Shown one piece after another: positions 1-10,417 of a stretch of 63,400 nt of DNA. The translations under genes were made by a program, and so were the position numbers. The DNA comes from Altimarinus sp964500515 (GTDB taxonomy: Bacteria > Patescibacteriota > Gracilibacteria > BD1-5 > UBA6164). The stretch spans positions 1 to 63,400 of the forward strand of contig CAZCNE010000006.1 of NCBI GenBank assembly GCA_964500515.1. The letters run 5' to 3'. The first letter of the stretch is position 1, and each line of letters begins with the position of its first letter. Under the pieces are notes generated by a model, which had not been told where the DNA came from, did no database searches, and worked only from the letters and a program-made list of their open reading frames with translations.

Positions 1-36
1 AAACCTTTAGAAAAATCTCTAAAGGTTTTTATTTTA
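1..36 (+). terminator. Intrinsic terminator upstream of proC
   Basis: A perfect 10-bp stem (AAACCTTTAG at 1-10 with CTAAAGGTTT at 19-28) with an 8-nt loop is followed by a T-rich tail. It ends the transcript of a gene lying left of the window, so the proline operon that starts 20 nt later probably has its own promoter. No clear promoter is visible in the short gap. Confidence 0.85.
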
Positions 37-53
37 CTTTTTAAATTTTAAAT

Positions 54-821
54 ATGAAAATACAATTTTTTGGTTGTTGAAATATGTGAGAAATAATTTT
101 AAAATCAGTATTAAAATCTGGTATTTCTAGCAATCATATTTTTATAAAAACTAAAACAAAAGAAAAAGAAGATAAATTAATGGAAAAGTATAAAGTTAAT
201 ATATGAATAGATTTAGACACAGATATTATAATATTAGCAATAAAACCAAAAAATTTTAATGAAGTTAACTTAAGTAAATTTAAAAAAGATGTATTAATTA
301 TTTCTATTATGGCTTGAATATGCGTAAATAAAATTAATTTTGATAAAATTATAAGAATCATGCCCAATACTCCATTGTTGGCAAATAAATGAGTAATTGG
401 TTTTTATAGAACTAAAGGAGTAAATTTAGATGAATTAAACTTATTTAAAAATATATTTGAAAAAAATTGAATTTTGATAGAAGCTCATAATGAAATTGAA
501 ATAGATAAAATTACAGCATTATCTTGATCATGACCTGCTTATTATTATTATTTGACTGAAATTATCGAAAATAAAGCAATAAGTATGTGATTTTCAAAAC
601 AAAATGCAAAATTATTGGTTTACAATACTTTTATATGAGCTGCATACTTATTAGAAAATAACGACATTGATGTAAATACACTTAGAAAAAATATAACCTC
701 ACCATGATGAACTACTGAAGAGGCAATAAAAACATTAAAAAATAATAATTATGAACAACTTATAAATACAGCTATTGATAATGCATACAATAAAACAAAA
801 TATTTAAATAATTTAAATTAA
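54..821 (+). CDS. proC: Pyrroline-5-carboxylate reductase
   Basis: ProC reduces 1-pyrroline-5-carboxylate to proline with NAD(P)H, the last step of proline synthesis from glutamate. With TGA as Gly this reads as 255 residues, the normal family length. The N-terminal nucleotide-binding loop reads FFGCGNMGE. RIMPNTPLLANKG (about residue 102) is the classic ProC motif, and the C-terminal half has ALSGSGPAYYYY and the ITSPGGTTEEAI signature of the dimerisation domain. Many of these glycines are TGA codons. It begins a tight operon: proA starts 2 nt after its stop. There is no Shine-Dalgarno sequence before the ATG. Confidence 0.95.
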
Positions 822-823
822 CT

Positions 824-2035
824 ATGACTAATATATTAGAACAATTACAAAAAGTAAAAATTGCATCAAAGACAATTTCAAATTTGAGTTTAAATAAAAG
901 AAATTTTTTAATTAAAGAAATTGCATTAGTTTTAGACAAAAATCGTAAATCAATAATTAAAGAAAATAAAAAAGATTTAGATAAAATAAGTGAAAATTAT
1001 TTACTAAAAGACAGGTTATTACTAAATGATAAAAGGATTAATTCTATGATTAATTCTTGTTATGAACTTATAAAAATCAATGACCCATTAAAAAAATATG
1101 ATATAGAAAAAACATATGTTACAAAAGAAAAAATTAAAATAAAAAAAGTCTCAATACCTTTATGAGTTGTTGCTTGCATATATGAATCAAGACCAAATGT
1201 CACAATTGACTTAATTGTTATGTGTTTAAAGTCATCAAATGCAATAATATTAAAATGATGAAAAGAAGCTGAAAACACTAATAAAATATTAATAAAATTA
1301 ACAAAAGAAGTATTGAAGTCAAATAATTTGGACGAAAATGTAATTTATAATTTTCCAATAAATAGAAAAGATATAGTATATTTATACAATGCAGTATGAT
1401 TAGTTGATGTAATAATTCCTAGATGATGAAAAAATTTAATAGAAGCTGTAAGAAAAAAGTCACTTGTTCCAATTATTGAAACATGAGCTTGAGTTGTTCA
1501 TCTTTATCTAGATAAAGAAATTTGAAATAAATTTGATGATGCAATAAAAATTATAATTAATGCTAAAGTTAACCGCCCAACAGTTTGTAATTCTCTTGAT
1601 ACATTAATTATAAACAAAAAAATAAATAAAACTTTAATTAATAAACTATTTAAAAAATTGACTGATGTTTGAGTAAATATAATTGATGAGGTAAGTAATC
1701 CAAATTATCATAAAGAACATTTATCATTAAATTTAAATATAAAATATGTAAACAATACAGAAGAAGCAATTAAGCATATTGAAAAATATTCTTCAAATCA
1801 TAGCGATTGAATAATAAGTATAAATAAAAATAATATAAACATATTTTATAAAAGTATTGATTCTTCAGTTGTCTATGCAAATACTTCCACTCGTTTCTCA
1901 GATTGATGATGTTTTTGATTTGCTTGAGAAATCTGAATTTGAACACAAAAACTACATGCAAGATGACCTATATGAGTTGATGCTCTTGTTACTTATAAAT
2001 ACTTAGTTGAATCTGATTTTAGAGTCAGAAATTAA
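824..2035 (+). CDS. proA: Gamma-glutamyl phosphate reductase
   Basis: ProA reduces glutamyl-5-phosphate with NADPH to glutamate semialdehyde, which cyclises to the ProC substrate. The 403-residue reading has the family hallmarks: VACIYESRPNVT near residue 120, the catalytic cysteine in TVCNSLDTL (Cys255), and the C-terminal segment NTSTRFSDGG followed by FAGEIGIGTQKLHARGP. Length and order match ProA of other bacteria. It lies between proC (2-nt gap) and proB (16-nt gap), so the three enzymes are almost certainly one transcript. Confidence 0.96.
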
Positions 2036-2051
2036 TTTTTAATAACTTAAT

Positions 2052-3113
2052 ATGAAAAAAGAAATATATGTGATAAAAATTTGATCAAATGTTTTACTTT
2101 GAAAAAATTGAATAGATGAAAATATAATAAAAAATCTCGCAACACAAATAAATTATTTAAAAGAAAAATGAGTAAAAATTATTATAGTTAGTTCTTGAGC
2201 AGTTGCTTCAGGGAAAAGTTTAACAAAATTAAACTCAATAAAATGACTTTCAAAAATAGAATCTTCTCAAGTTTTTTCAAGTATTTGACAAGTAAAACTT
2301 ATGGACATTTACACTAAAATATTTGAAAAATTTAATATAATTATTTCTCAAGCATTACTAACAAGAAAAGATTTTATTGATAGACAAAGTTACAATTCAA
2401 TGAAAAAAGTATTTTTTACAAGTTTAGATTTATGAATTATTCCAATTATTAATGAAAATGATGTTTTAAGTCCTGAAGAGCTTGATTTTTCAGATAATGA
2501 TGAATTAGCTGCATTAATTTCAGCAATGATTTGAGCTGATAAATTGATAATATTATCAAGTGTTGATTGACTGTATGATTCATATCCAAATTGAAATATA
2601 ATAAAATATGTTGATAAAGTTGATGAAAATATTTTAGCTTTAATCTCAAAAGAAAAATCTAGCTTATGAACTTGATGAATGGAAAGTAAGTTAAAAACTG
2701 CAAAAATTATGCTTGATTTGTGAATTAAATTATATATTGCAAATTGAAGAAAAAGCAATATACTCTTGGATATTTTTAATTGAAAAAATCCTTGAACTTT
2801 GTTTGAAACAGCAAAATGAAAAAAAGTTGATTCTATTAGAAAATGGTTAAAAGCATGAGCTACGCCAAATTGAGAATTACAAGTTAGTAATATAATTTCT
2901 GATTTATTAAAATCATGAAAAAGAGCATCATTGCTTGAAATATGAGTAGAAAAAATTATTAAAAATTTTGAAGTATGAGATGTAGTGAGCGTTTGTGATG
3001 AAACATGATTTTGTATTTGATATTGAATTTCTAAAATGAATTCAAAAGACATCGATAAAAATCACAAAGATAGAAGAATTGTAATCCACACAAATTATTT
3101 TATAAATATTTAA
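2052..3113 (+). CDS. proB: Glutamate 5-kinase with C-terminal PUA domain
   Basis: ProB phosphorylates glutamate, the committed step of proline synthesis and usually the point of feedback inhibition by proline. The 353-residue protein has an amino-acid-kinase domain (IVSSGAVASGK near residue 50, then INENDVLSPEELDFSDND with the substrate-binding acidic residues, then SSLGTGGMESKLKTA) and a PUA domain over about the last 85 residues, the same architecture as the E. coli enzyme. It is the third gene of the operon. The next gene starts 2 nt downstream. Confidence 0.95.
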
Positions 3114-3115
3114 TT

Positions 3116-4021
3116 ATGAAGCTAGATATAGAAAAATTATTAAAAGAAGTACCAATTACAAGATTAAAACATATACAAGATAATGATGTATATGTGCTTT
3201 TAGAAAAATTTAATATGTGTTGAAGTATAAAAGTAAAAACTGTTTACTGGATACTAAAAGAAGCAATAGAAAAATGAAATCTTGATAGAAAAAAAATAAT
3301 TTTAGAAGCATCAAGCTGAAATACAGCCATTTCACTTGCTTATTTATCAAACTTATTTGATATTAAAGTTAAATTGATTGTCCCAGAATCAACTGCATCA
3401 TGTAAAAAAAAGTTAATAAAATCATATTGAGCTGAACTTGTAGAAGTTTCGTGAGTCACTGATGATGCAATTGAATATAGAAATAAATTATACAAAGAAA
3501 ATCCAAATTTATACTTTTTAAGTGATCAATATGATAATTATGATAATTTAAATGCTCATTATTATCTAACGTGACCTCACATATATGATAGGATTTGAGA
3601 GATAGATTTTTTTGTAGCATGACTTTGAACTTGTTGAACACTTCTTTGAACAGCAAAATTTTTAAAAGAAAAAAATCCAAATACAAAAATTATCTGAATA
3701 AATCCAATAGATAGAATTGAATGAATAAAAAACTATTCTAATGTGAGAAATATAGGGAAAATATACAATGATTTTAAATATTTAATTGATGAAATTATAA
3801 ATGTTGAATTTGAAAAAGATGCAATTGTTTGAGTGAATGACTATATTTGAGAATGATATTTTAATTGAATTTCATCTTGAGCAATTTTAGCATGAACAAA
3901 AAAATTTTTAGAAGGAAAAAAATGACTTTCTTGAGCAATTATTGCACCAGATTGAGGAGATTATTATTTTGCTGAGCTTATGAAATATGTTGATAAAAAC
4001 AAAGTAGAGTGATGTAAATAG
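3116..4021 (+). CDS. PLP-dependent cysteine synthase/cystathionine beta-synthase family enzyme
   Basis: A 301-residue fold-type II PLP enzyme. Seen: a GSIKVKT segment with the likely Schiff-base lysine near residue 39 (family SxKDR), the substrate loop EASSGNTAISLAY, the phosphate-binding loop GLGTCGTLLG and ISSGA near the C-terminus. This set fits the O-acetylserine sulfhydrylase/CBS-like group. The substrate cannot be told from sequence alone; the DR usually following the lysine is replaced by VK, so a non-canonical substrate is possible. It follows proB by 2 nt and is the last gene of the operon, stopping at TAG. A link to proline metabolism is suggested only by position. Confidence 0.85.
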
Positions 4022-4038
4022 AAATAAAAAATATTAAC

Positions 4039-4452
4039 TTAAATATAATAACAAATAACAGCAACAAAAATTCAAAGAAATATTCAAACTAAAGCCTCTC
4101 AAGGAAGATGTCAAAGAGATTCTTTATATTTTTTTCAGTTCTTAACTAAGTCATTTAATGCTTCAGCGTGAAGTCATGCTTCATATCTAACATTTATTGA
4201 ATCATAAATTACAATTACACAAAAAGTAAGTGCTAAAGCAAATAAATCACTTCAAAATCAATCTTTCAAAGCAATTGCTGTTGCTAGAGAACTAGCTACT
4301 GCACTATGAACTGAAGGCATTCATCAACTTCATATAGATGCCTGAAAATCAAATCTCTTAGTTTTATATTTTATAATTATTCATTTAATTATAATTGCTA
4401 AAAGAAAAGTAATTCATGGAATAACTGCTACATAATTGTAAAAAAAATTCAT
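4039..4452 (-). CDS. Divergent PAP2-family (DUF212/YuiD-like) membrane protein
   Basis: A 137-residue membrane protein. The motif order is that of DUF212: a glycine-rich MPSVHSA stretch (family MPSSHSA) around residue 47, a YDSINVRYEAGLHAEALN segment (family YDAxGVRRxAGxQA) and SLGHLPGEALVGIFLG at the end (family LGHTPxEVxxG). Hydrophobic segments flank these motifs. The family resembles acid phosphatases of the PAP2 group, but its substrate is unknown. It is the last gene of the secE-nusG-greA run, starting 9 nt after the greA stop, and is convergent with the PLP enzyme. Confidence 0.88.
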
Positions 4453-4461
4453 AATAATTAA

Positions 4462-4956
4462 TTACATTATAGAAATTATTTTATATTCTGCAACTCAAGC
4501 ATAGGATTTTACCTTTATAATATCTCATATTTTTTTTCATAATAGAGAACTTCAAATAGGGGAATCATTAGATATTTTTGGAACTTCTGATAGTATATTA
4601 CTTTCTGTAGTTCAAACTATTTTATATTTTTCTTCTTTATTGTCTTGTAAATCTCTTATCACTACTTCTTTTCAAATAATAACTTTGTTTTCATCAGTTT
4701 TACTTACATCTTCCTTTATAATTTTTATATTTTTTAGTTGTTCTTCTAACTCAGAGATTCTAAGTTCGACTTGTGCTTGTTCATTTCTAGCTTCTTCATA
4801 TTCAGCATTTTCAGATAAATCTCAGAAACTTATCGCTTCTTTCAATCTTTCAGCAATTTCTACTCTTCTTGTATCTTTAAGATGTTTTAATTCATCTTCC
4901 AATTTTTTTAATCATTCTTTCGTAACATATATAAAATTTGTATCATTTTTTCACAT
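4462..4956 (-). CDS. greA: Transcription elongation factor GreA
   Basis: GreA enters the secondary channel of RNA polymerase and stimulates cleavage of backtracked RNA. At 164 residues it is close to the usual 158. Residues 1-75 form the antiparallel coiled coil with the functional tip motif GDLSENAEYEEARNEQA; the rest is the FKBP-like globular domain ending in IGDIIKVKSYAGVAEYKI. It shares a minus-strand run with nusG and secE, so three transcription/export factors are co-located. Confidence 0.95.
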
Positions 4957-4982
4957 ATAATTATAGTTATAAAATAAATTAT

Positions 4983-5750
4983 TTATAAGTTAGATTGTAA
5001 TATAAATTTAATCTCATTATATAAATCTTTTTTTAATTTCAATCAAAAAACATCATTTTTATATGAAAAAATAAATCTTATATAATCATCATTATAATCT
5101 TCATCTAGATTCATATAAAAACTTAAATTTCAAAAATTATTAACTTTTTTAATCTTATAATATAAATTATAAGAAATCACATCAAAAACATTTAAAATTT
5201 CGTCATATTTTTTTTCTGTAAAAATATAAAAACTAAATCTTTTATCATTTGTATTATATTCTATATATTTATAAGGATATTCATCAGTTAATCAAAAAAT
5301 AATATTTTTATTGTCTATTTTTCCTTGTGTTAAAGCATATTTAGAAAAGAGATTTAAAACATATTTTTGATTTGAACTTAAATTGCTACTTTTAGTTTTT
5401 ACAGAAGATAAATTAATTTCTACATTGCTTTTATTTCATATTTCATCATTTTTTGATAAATCTATACTATTTGAACTGTTATTTATATCTGGTATTAAAA
5501 ACTTTGATGAACTTCAAGTAATAATTTTTTGAGACTTATCAACTGATTGTGTTGTAGATGATAATTTTTCAGCTTCTAAATTCGGTTTTTTTTCTTCTAA
5601 ATTTGAATCTTTGTCTACATATTGAGTATTTTCATATTTTATATTTTTAAAAAAATTATTATATCATGAAACAAAATAATACAAAAAAAGATGTATAATA
5701 AATGCAAAGAAAGCAAAAAATAAAATATTTAAATACTTTTTATTGTTCAT
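4983..5750 (-). CDS. Membrane-anchored protein of unknown function
   Basis: A 255-residue protein I do not recognise. Residues about 7-30 form one hydrophobic segment (signal anchor). A low-complexity Asn/Lys/Ser/Glu-rich linker follows to about residue 125, then a more regular C-terminal domain of roughly 120 residues rich in Tyr, Phe and Asp. It probably sits in the cytoplasmic membrane with the C-terminal part outside. It starts 3 nt after the nusG stop and precedes greA, so it is in the same operon, but nothing indicates its role. Confidence 0.75.
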
Positions 5751-5753
5751 TTT

Positions 5754-6284
5754 TTATTTTACTTTTATCTGAGAAAACTCCAATTGAACTGGAGTATCTC
5801 TTCATAATAAATTAACATTTACTTTAAGTAATCACTTTTTTTCATTAATTTCAGTAATAATTCATTTACTTCACTCAAATGCTCACTTAATTATAGTGGC
5901 TTCATCTCAAACTTTGTATTTTGTAGAAAATGTTTCAGTATTTTCATCTACTTTTCATTTTAATTGTTCCAATTCTTCGTCTGAAACAGGTACTGGAATA
6001 TTTCAAGCTCATAAAAATCATGTAACATTTGGAGTATTTCTAACAATATACCAACTTTCATTTGTTACAATCATATTTATAAGTATATATCAAGGAAGAA
6101 TATTTTTCTTTCTTTTTACTTTTGTTCATCAAGTTCTAACTGATACCACATCGTAAGTTGGTATAAAAACATCCAAAATAAAATCTTCAAGTCAAAAACT
6201 AGTTCTTCTCTGAAATAGAGATTGTTTTACATTTTCTTCAGTTCAAGAAACAACTTGTACAACATACCATTTTGCATTTTCCAT
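5754..6284 (-). CDS. nusG: Transcription termination/antitermination protein NusG
   Basis: NusG binds the RNA polymerase clamp and modulates pausing, termination and transcription-translation coupling. The 176-residue reading starts MENAKWYVVQVVSGTEENVK. The NGN domain has PGYILINM and RNTPNVTGFLG around residues 75-105, and the KOW domain has VGDEATIIKGAFEGSKGII near residue 125. Both are diagnostic, and most of the glycines are TGA codons. It lies directly downstream of secE as in most bacteria, but the ribosomal protein genes that usually follow are replaced by an unknown protein and greA. Confidence 0.96.
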
Positions 6285-6305
6285 TATTAATTATTATATT
6301 ATAAA

Positions 6306-6482
6306 CTAAAAACTTGACTTCAAAAAAAGAATTAATTCTGTAAAAATACTGTTAAAAATAAATAAATATAATCAAAATAATATAATAAAAGAAAGTACAA
6401 AAATAAAGTATTTTTGAGCTTCTTTTCTTGTTGGCCAAACAACATGTCTCAATTCTCTAAAAGAATTCTTTATAAAATTCAT
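6306..6482 (-). CDS. secE: Preprotein translocase subunit SecE
   Basis: SecE stabilises SecY in the protein-export channel. This is the short single-span form: 58 residues with the amphipathic helix RELRHVVWPTRKEAQKY (the WPT motif is diagnostic) followed by one membrane segment. It stops at TAG. It is first in the operon, 21 nt before nusG. An extended -10-like sequence (TGTGATACT on the minus strand, near 6516-6508) and a TTGACA (6541-6536) lie upstream, but their spacing is too wide for one canonical promoter. Confidence 0.93.
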
Positions 6483-6593
6483 AATATTTTATTATTACAA
6501 TAAAAAAAGTATCACAAAATATTCTTTGCAACACTTGTCAAGTATATTATATTTAAACTACAAAAAAGTCAAAATTTAAAATCACATTTCATT

Positions 6594-6622
6594 TTGACAT
6601 TTTTATATATTTATTATAAAAT
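6594..6622 (+). promoter_or_regulatory. Sigma-70-type promoter for the LemA-like gene
   Basis: TTGACA at 6594-6599 and TAAAAT at 6617-6622 are separated by 17 nt. Transcription would begin near 6629, about 30 nt before the ATG at 6658. Spacing and the consensus -35 support it; the surrounding AT-richness makes the -10 less certain. Confidence 0.5.
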
Positions 6623-6657
6623 AAGTATAGTTTAGGTAAAAATATAATTTAAAAATT

Positions 6658-7191
6658 ATGGATTTTTTTATATATATAGTTTTATTTTTTTTCTTATCTT
6701 TTATTATTTTTTTTTGATACATCAAATGCATAGAAAAAAATATAAAAATGATTGAAAAAAATATTCAAAAATCATTGAGATTAAGATCAGACTTGATTCC
6801 TAGTCTTTATGAAATCAGTAAAGAAGATTTAGTAAAACATAAAGAAATATTTAAAGAAATTCTTCACTTAAGAAAAATACAATTTTCATTGAATCAATAT
6901 GATGTTTCTTTTGTTGAATTTGTAAAAAATGAAGTAGCTATCAACCATGAAATCAGGTTTATATACAATATTTGTAATAAAAATGAAAAAATATCAAATT
7001 CAACAAAATTTATGTATATAAAAAAATTGATAATAGAAAAAAATAAAATTATATGAAAAAATATGGAAAAATATAAAAAATATATAAATAAATATAATTC
7101 TACTTTAATTTTTAAAAATCTTACATTTTTCTGAATTTTTTATTTTAAAGATAAAAGATTAGAAATTGATTTAGTAAAAAGTATATTTTAA
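6658..7191 (+). CDS. lemA: LemA-like membrane-anchored protein
   Basis: A 177-residue protein with an N-terminal membrane segment (residues about 2-20) followed by a helical domain. The segment LRLRSDLIPSLYEISKE followed by a KHKE motif (about residues 42-62) matches the LemA signature QxRxDLIPNLVExVKxxAxHE, and the end YNSTLIFKNLTFFG matches the family YNxxIxxFPxxxxA. The family function is unsettled; members face outward and often sit beside membrane peptidases. This copy is divergent. It is a single gene between divergent secE and the convergent unknown gene, whose stop overlaps its stop by 3 nt. Confidence 0.7.
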
Positions 7192-8666
7192 ACCTTAGTT
7201 TTACCATCACTTTTTCTTCTTTTATGAGAACTTGTGTTTCTTATTTTAAATCTTCTTTCAACTTTCTCTGTTTTGTATCATTGAATTCACAAAATAAGAG
7301 TTCTATCATCAATATAAACAATTTCTCAATTTTTTAGTTGTCATTTTATTAATATTGATTTGTAATACTTTGCTAAAGCAGGCACAAGATAAAGAAGGAG
7401 CTTTGATTCACTTTTTGATTGATTTTCATATTTTATATTTTTATAAATAAATCACTCATTTTGTAAATCATCCCATAATTCTTTTAATAATACTTCTTTT
7501 GGAGTTCATTTTCTTTCTGGATTTTCATCAATAAATTTTTGTAAATTATCAAAAAAAACCTTACTCATTATCTCTATTTCATCACTATTTATATATCAAC
7601 TATTTCTTATAATTAATCATCAAATATCATTGCTTAAAACTTTGTATATTCATTGAAAATTTATTCAATTTTGATTTTTATTTCATTTTCATGTTATTTT
7701 AACTTCAACTTTATTTCAATTTAATTCAAATATTATTTTCATTTCTTTGTATCACTTACTAGAAGTCTTTTTTAATCAGTTTTTATTATTATCATATAAA
7801 AATTTTATAAATTCTTCTCTAAACTTTGATCAAATAATATCAGGATTAAGTAAAGGAATTCACTTATTATCAAAATCTATTATTTTTCATCATAATCACT
7901 TTACTACATAAAATATATGTTGTAATAACATAAATTTATCCATATTGTCTTTAGAATCAATTTCAAAAGTATATCTTATTCAGTCTTTTATGGATTCTCA
8001 AGTTGTATAATCTTGGTTTCATAATAATTTTTCTACAATAGCATTAATTTTTTTTGGTATTCAGTATAAAATAAATTTTTTTCATAAAATAATTCAATCA
8101 CATAATCATTCATCATTAGAGCAAGTATTAATATTTAAAGGTCATTCAATTTGATAAAGTATTTCTTTTGATTCTTTTTCTAAATCTTTTAAGCTTGGTG
8201 TATTTAAAGTATCAGCAACAGCATTTGTTACTTTCGATATTAAACATACAGTCTTTCATCTTCAATCTTTTTTTTCTGTCAATCTCAAAAAATTAATTAC
8301 ATCATTTTTATTTTTAAACGGAATATAATTATAAAATTCCTCTATAGGAATTCACCATCTTTTTTCAAAAACCACTCTAGCTCTTGAATTATTATAAATT
8401 CACAATGCAGTTGAATAAAAATCATTTAACTTATTGATTCAATCTTTTGTATTGATATCTATATACATATTACGTTTAATAATATCGATAATTTCATCAT
8501 CAGATAATCATACAAAATCTTCACCATCATTTTTTGTAACTATTATCTCAGATTTTCATATCTTTATTGGATTTCATTCACTATCCACTAACTTAAATCA
8601 TCAATCTTTTAGTCAATATAAAGCCTTTTTAAAGCTTGGATTCATTCATGAACATAAATTTTTCAT
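7188..8666 (-). CDS. Large soluble protein of unknown function
   Basis: I do not recognise this 492-residue protein. It has no signal peptide or membrane segment. About residues 210-250 (SIKDGIRYTFEID with LLQHIFYVV) have a beta-alpha pattern faintly like the core of RelA/SpoT-type nucleotidyltransferases, but the catalytic residues of that family cannot be placed, so I assign no function. The C-terminus is strongly basic (RRFKIRNTSSHKRRK), suggesting nucleic-acid or membrane binding. It lies 70 nt downstream of another large unknown protein on the same strand and may share its transcript. Confidence 0.7.
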
Positions 8667-8736
8667 AATATGTGAAATGTAAAAATATAATTATATTATA
8701 ATATAAAAACTTCTTTCTAGCAATAAATTAAAAAAA

Positions 8737-10344
8737 TTAATCCTTATTTAATATATTTATTATATCACTTAAACTTGAATAAACTGAAGAACAAAAAATA
8801 AGTCAATTTCTATAATTATATACTCAATTTCTTTTTCAAAAATTAATTTTTTCTTCAAGTTTATGGATTTCTTGTTCAAGTCATTTTATTTTTCATTTTG
8901 TTTTTTTTCAATTTTGTAATTTATGTTTTTCTAATTCTTCTAGCTTTTTTTGAAGCAATTTTTGTAAATTTGACAACTCCAACTCATTTAATTCTGCAAG
9001 TTTATTTTTTAATGAATATTTCTTTAAATCTCAAACATTATTTGCGATATTTGAAATAGATATATACTTTGCTTTTTCTGGAGATTCTTCATCCATACAT
9101 TTTATTGTAGAAATTATATTGTATTTTAAATTTGAAGAATCTATATTTTCATTTGTTCTTATATATTTAAAAAACGAAGAAGAGGGAACTCATCTGAAAT
9201 CCACAGTAATGTTTTTATTAAAAACAAATGAAATAACTTTTCAGTTAGTTTCTATTTTCATTAATCAGTCTTTTTCTAAAGCTTTTATTTTTTCTTTTTC
9301 TCTAGAATTAATAGATATTGATTTATTATAATTTTCATTATATCTATAAATATCTTCTGTTTTTTCATCAACAATTCAAGAATAAATATTTTGAGCTCTG
9401 CTAAAAAATCTATAATATTCTTCTTCAGATTTACCATTAAAATTCTTTTCATTTATAAAATTAAGCATTTTTGGAACCATTTTTACTATGGCATTTCATA
9501 TCATAGTATCAAAGACTACTAAAGATTTTTCAATTAATTCAGTATTTTTAGCATATTTTAGATTTAAATAATTCATATATTGCTTTTTTAATCAGTAAAA
9601 CATTATATAAATTCACGCAATTATATCATTTAATGTTTTTGCTTTACTAGAAACTTCTAAATTTAAATCTCATCTCATAGCTGCTTGTGTTAATATTTTT
9701 TCATACCTTATAGCTTTCTTAGGATGACTTAAAGCAAAATGTGCAAGTATAGCGTCAGTATCTAAATATCATTTTGTAAATGAAATGAAATAATCTAAAA
9801 ATTTTTTAAATTCTCAAGCTTTTTTATTCTTTAAATATTTTTTATAATTTGCAAGAATTTGAGGAGCATTTGCTAATTCAAATAATCTTAAAAGTATTGA
9901 AGCATATCTAGGATTCTCTTTTATAAAATCAATAACAATACTTGTTGCTACTTCAACTTCAGGAGTATTAATAAAATGATGATCCATACAAATTCATTTT
10001 CAACTACAATCAAGAAAAATTGGTAAATCTAATATACCTAAATCAGTCTTTTCAGCTATTTTTCTATCTTCTATAAATAATGATTGAAATCTTTTTAATG
10101 ATCAAATATACGATTTTTCTATAAAATCTTTAAAAATACCAAAAATATACCCTAAATTTTTTATTTCTTTCAATTCATTTTCCAAATTATTTATTTTATT
10201 TTCCTCATTATCAAGTAATATACCTTGTTTATTTTTTATTTCATCTATTTGATTTCTGATATTTTCTGATAATATATTTAAAAAAGATAAATCTTCATAA
10301 TCTTCAGTATATTCAAGAAAATTGTTTCTAACTTCATTTGGCAT
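8737..10344 (-). CDS. Large soluble protein with DHH and DTD acidic motifs, function unknown
   Basis: A 535-residue protein. Features seen: an acidic N-terminus with a short coiled coil (residues 35-65); a segment PIFLDCSGKGICMDHHFINT with Asp121-His-His; a second acidic site YLDTDAILAHFALSHP (Asp195) followed by KKAI and later MRGDL; and a long Lys/Glu-rich coiled coil near residues 450-498. Paired D-H-H and D-x-D sites recall DHH-type phosphoesterases, and the DTDAILA...HP pattern recalls DUF6687-type proteins, but both matches are weak. It could be a metal-dependent hydrolase; I would not annotate beyond that. No signal peptide. Confidence 0.7.
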
Positions 10345-10417
10345 AAAAATATATTTTATTTTTATAAAAATTTATTTATAATATCATATAGATATATTAT
10401 AACACACTTATGTAATT

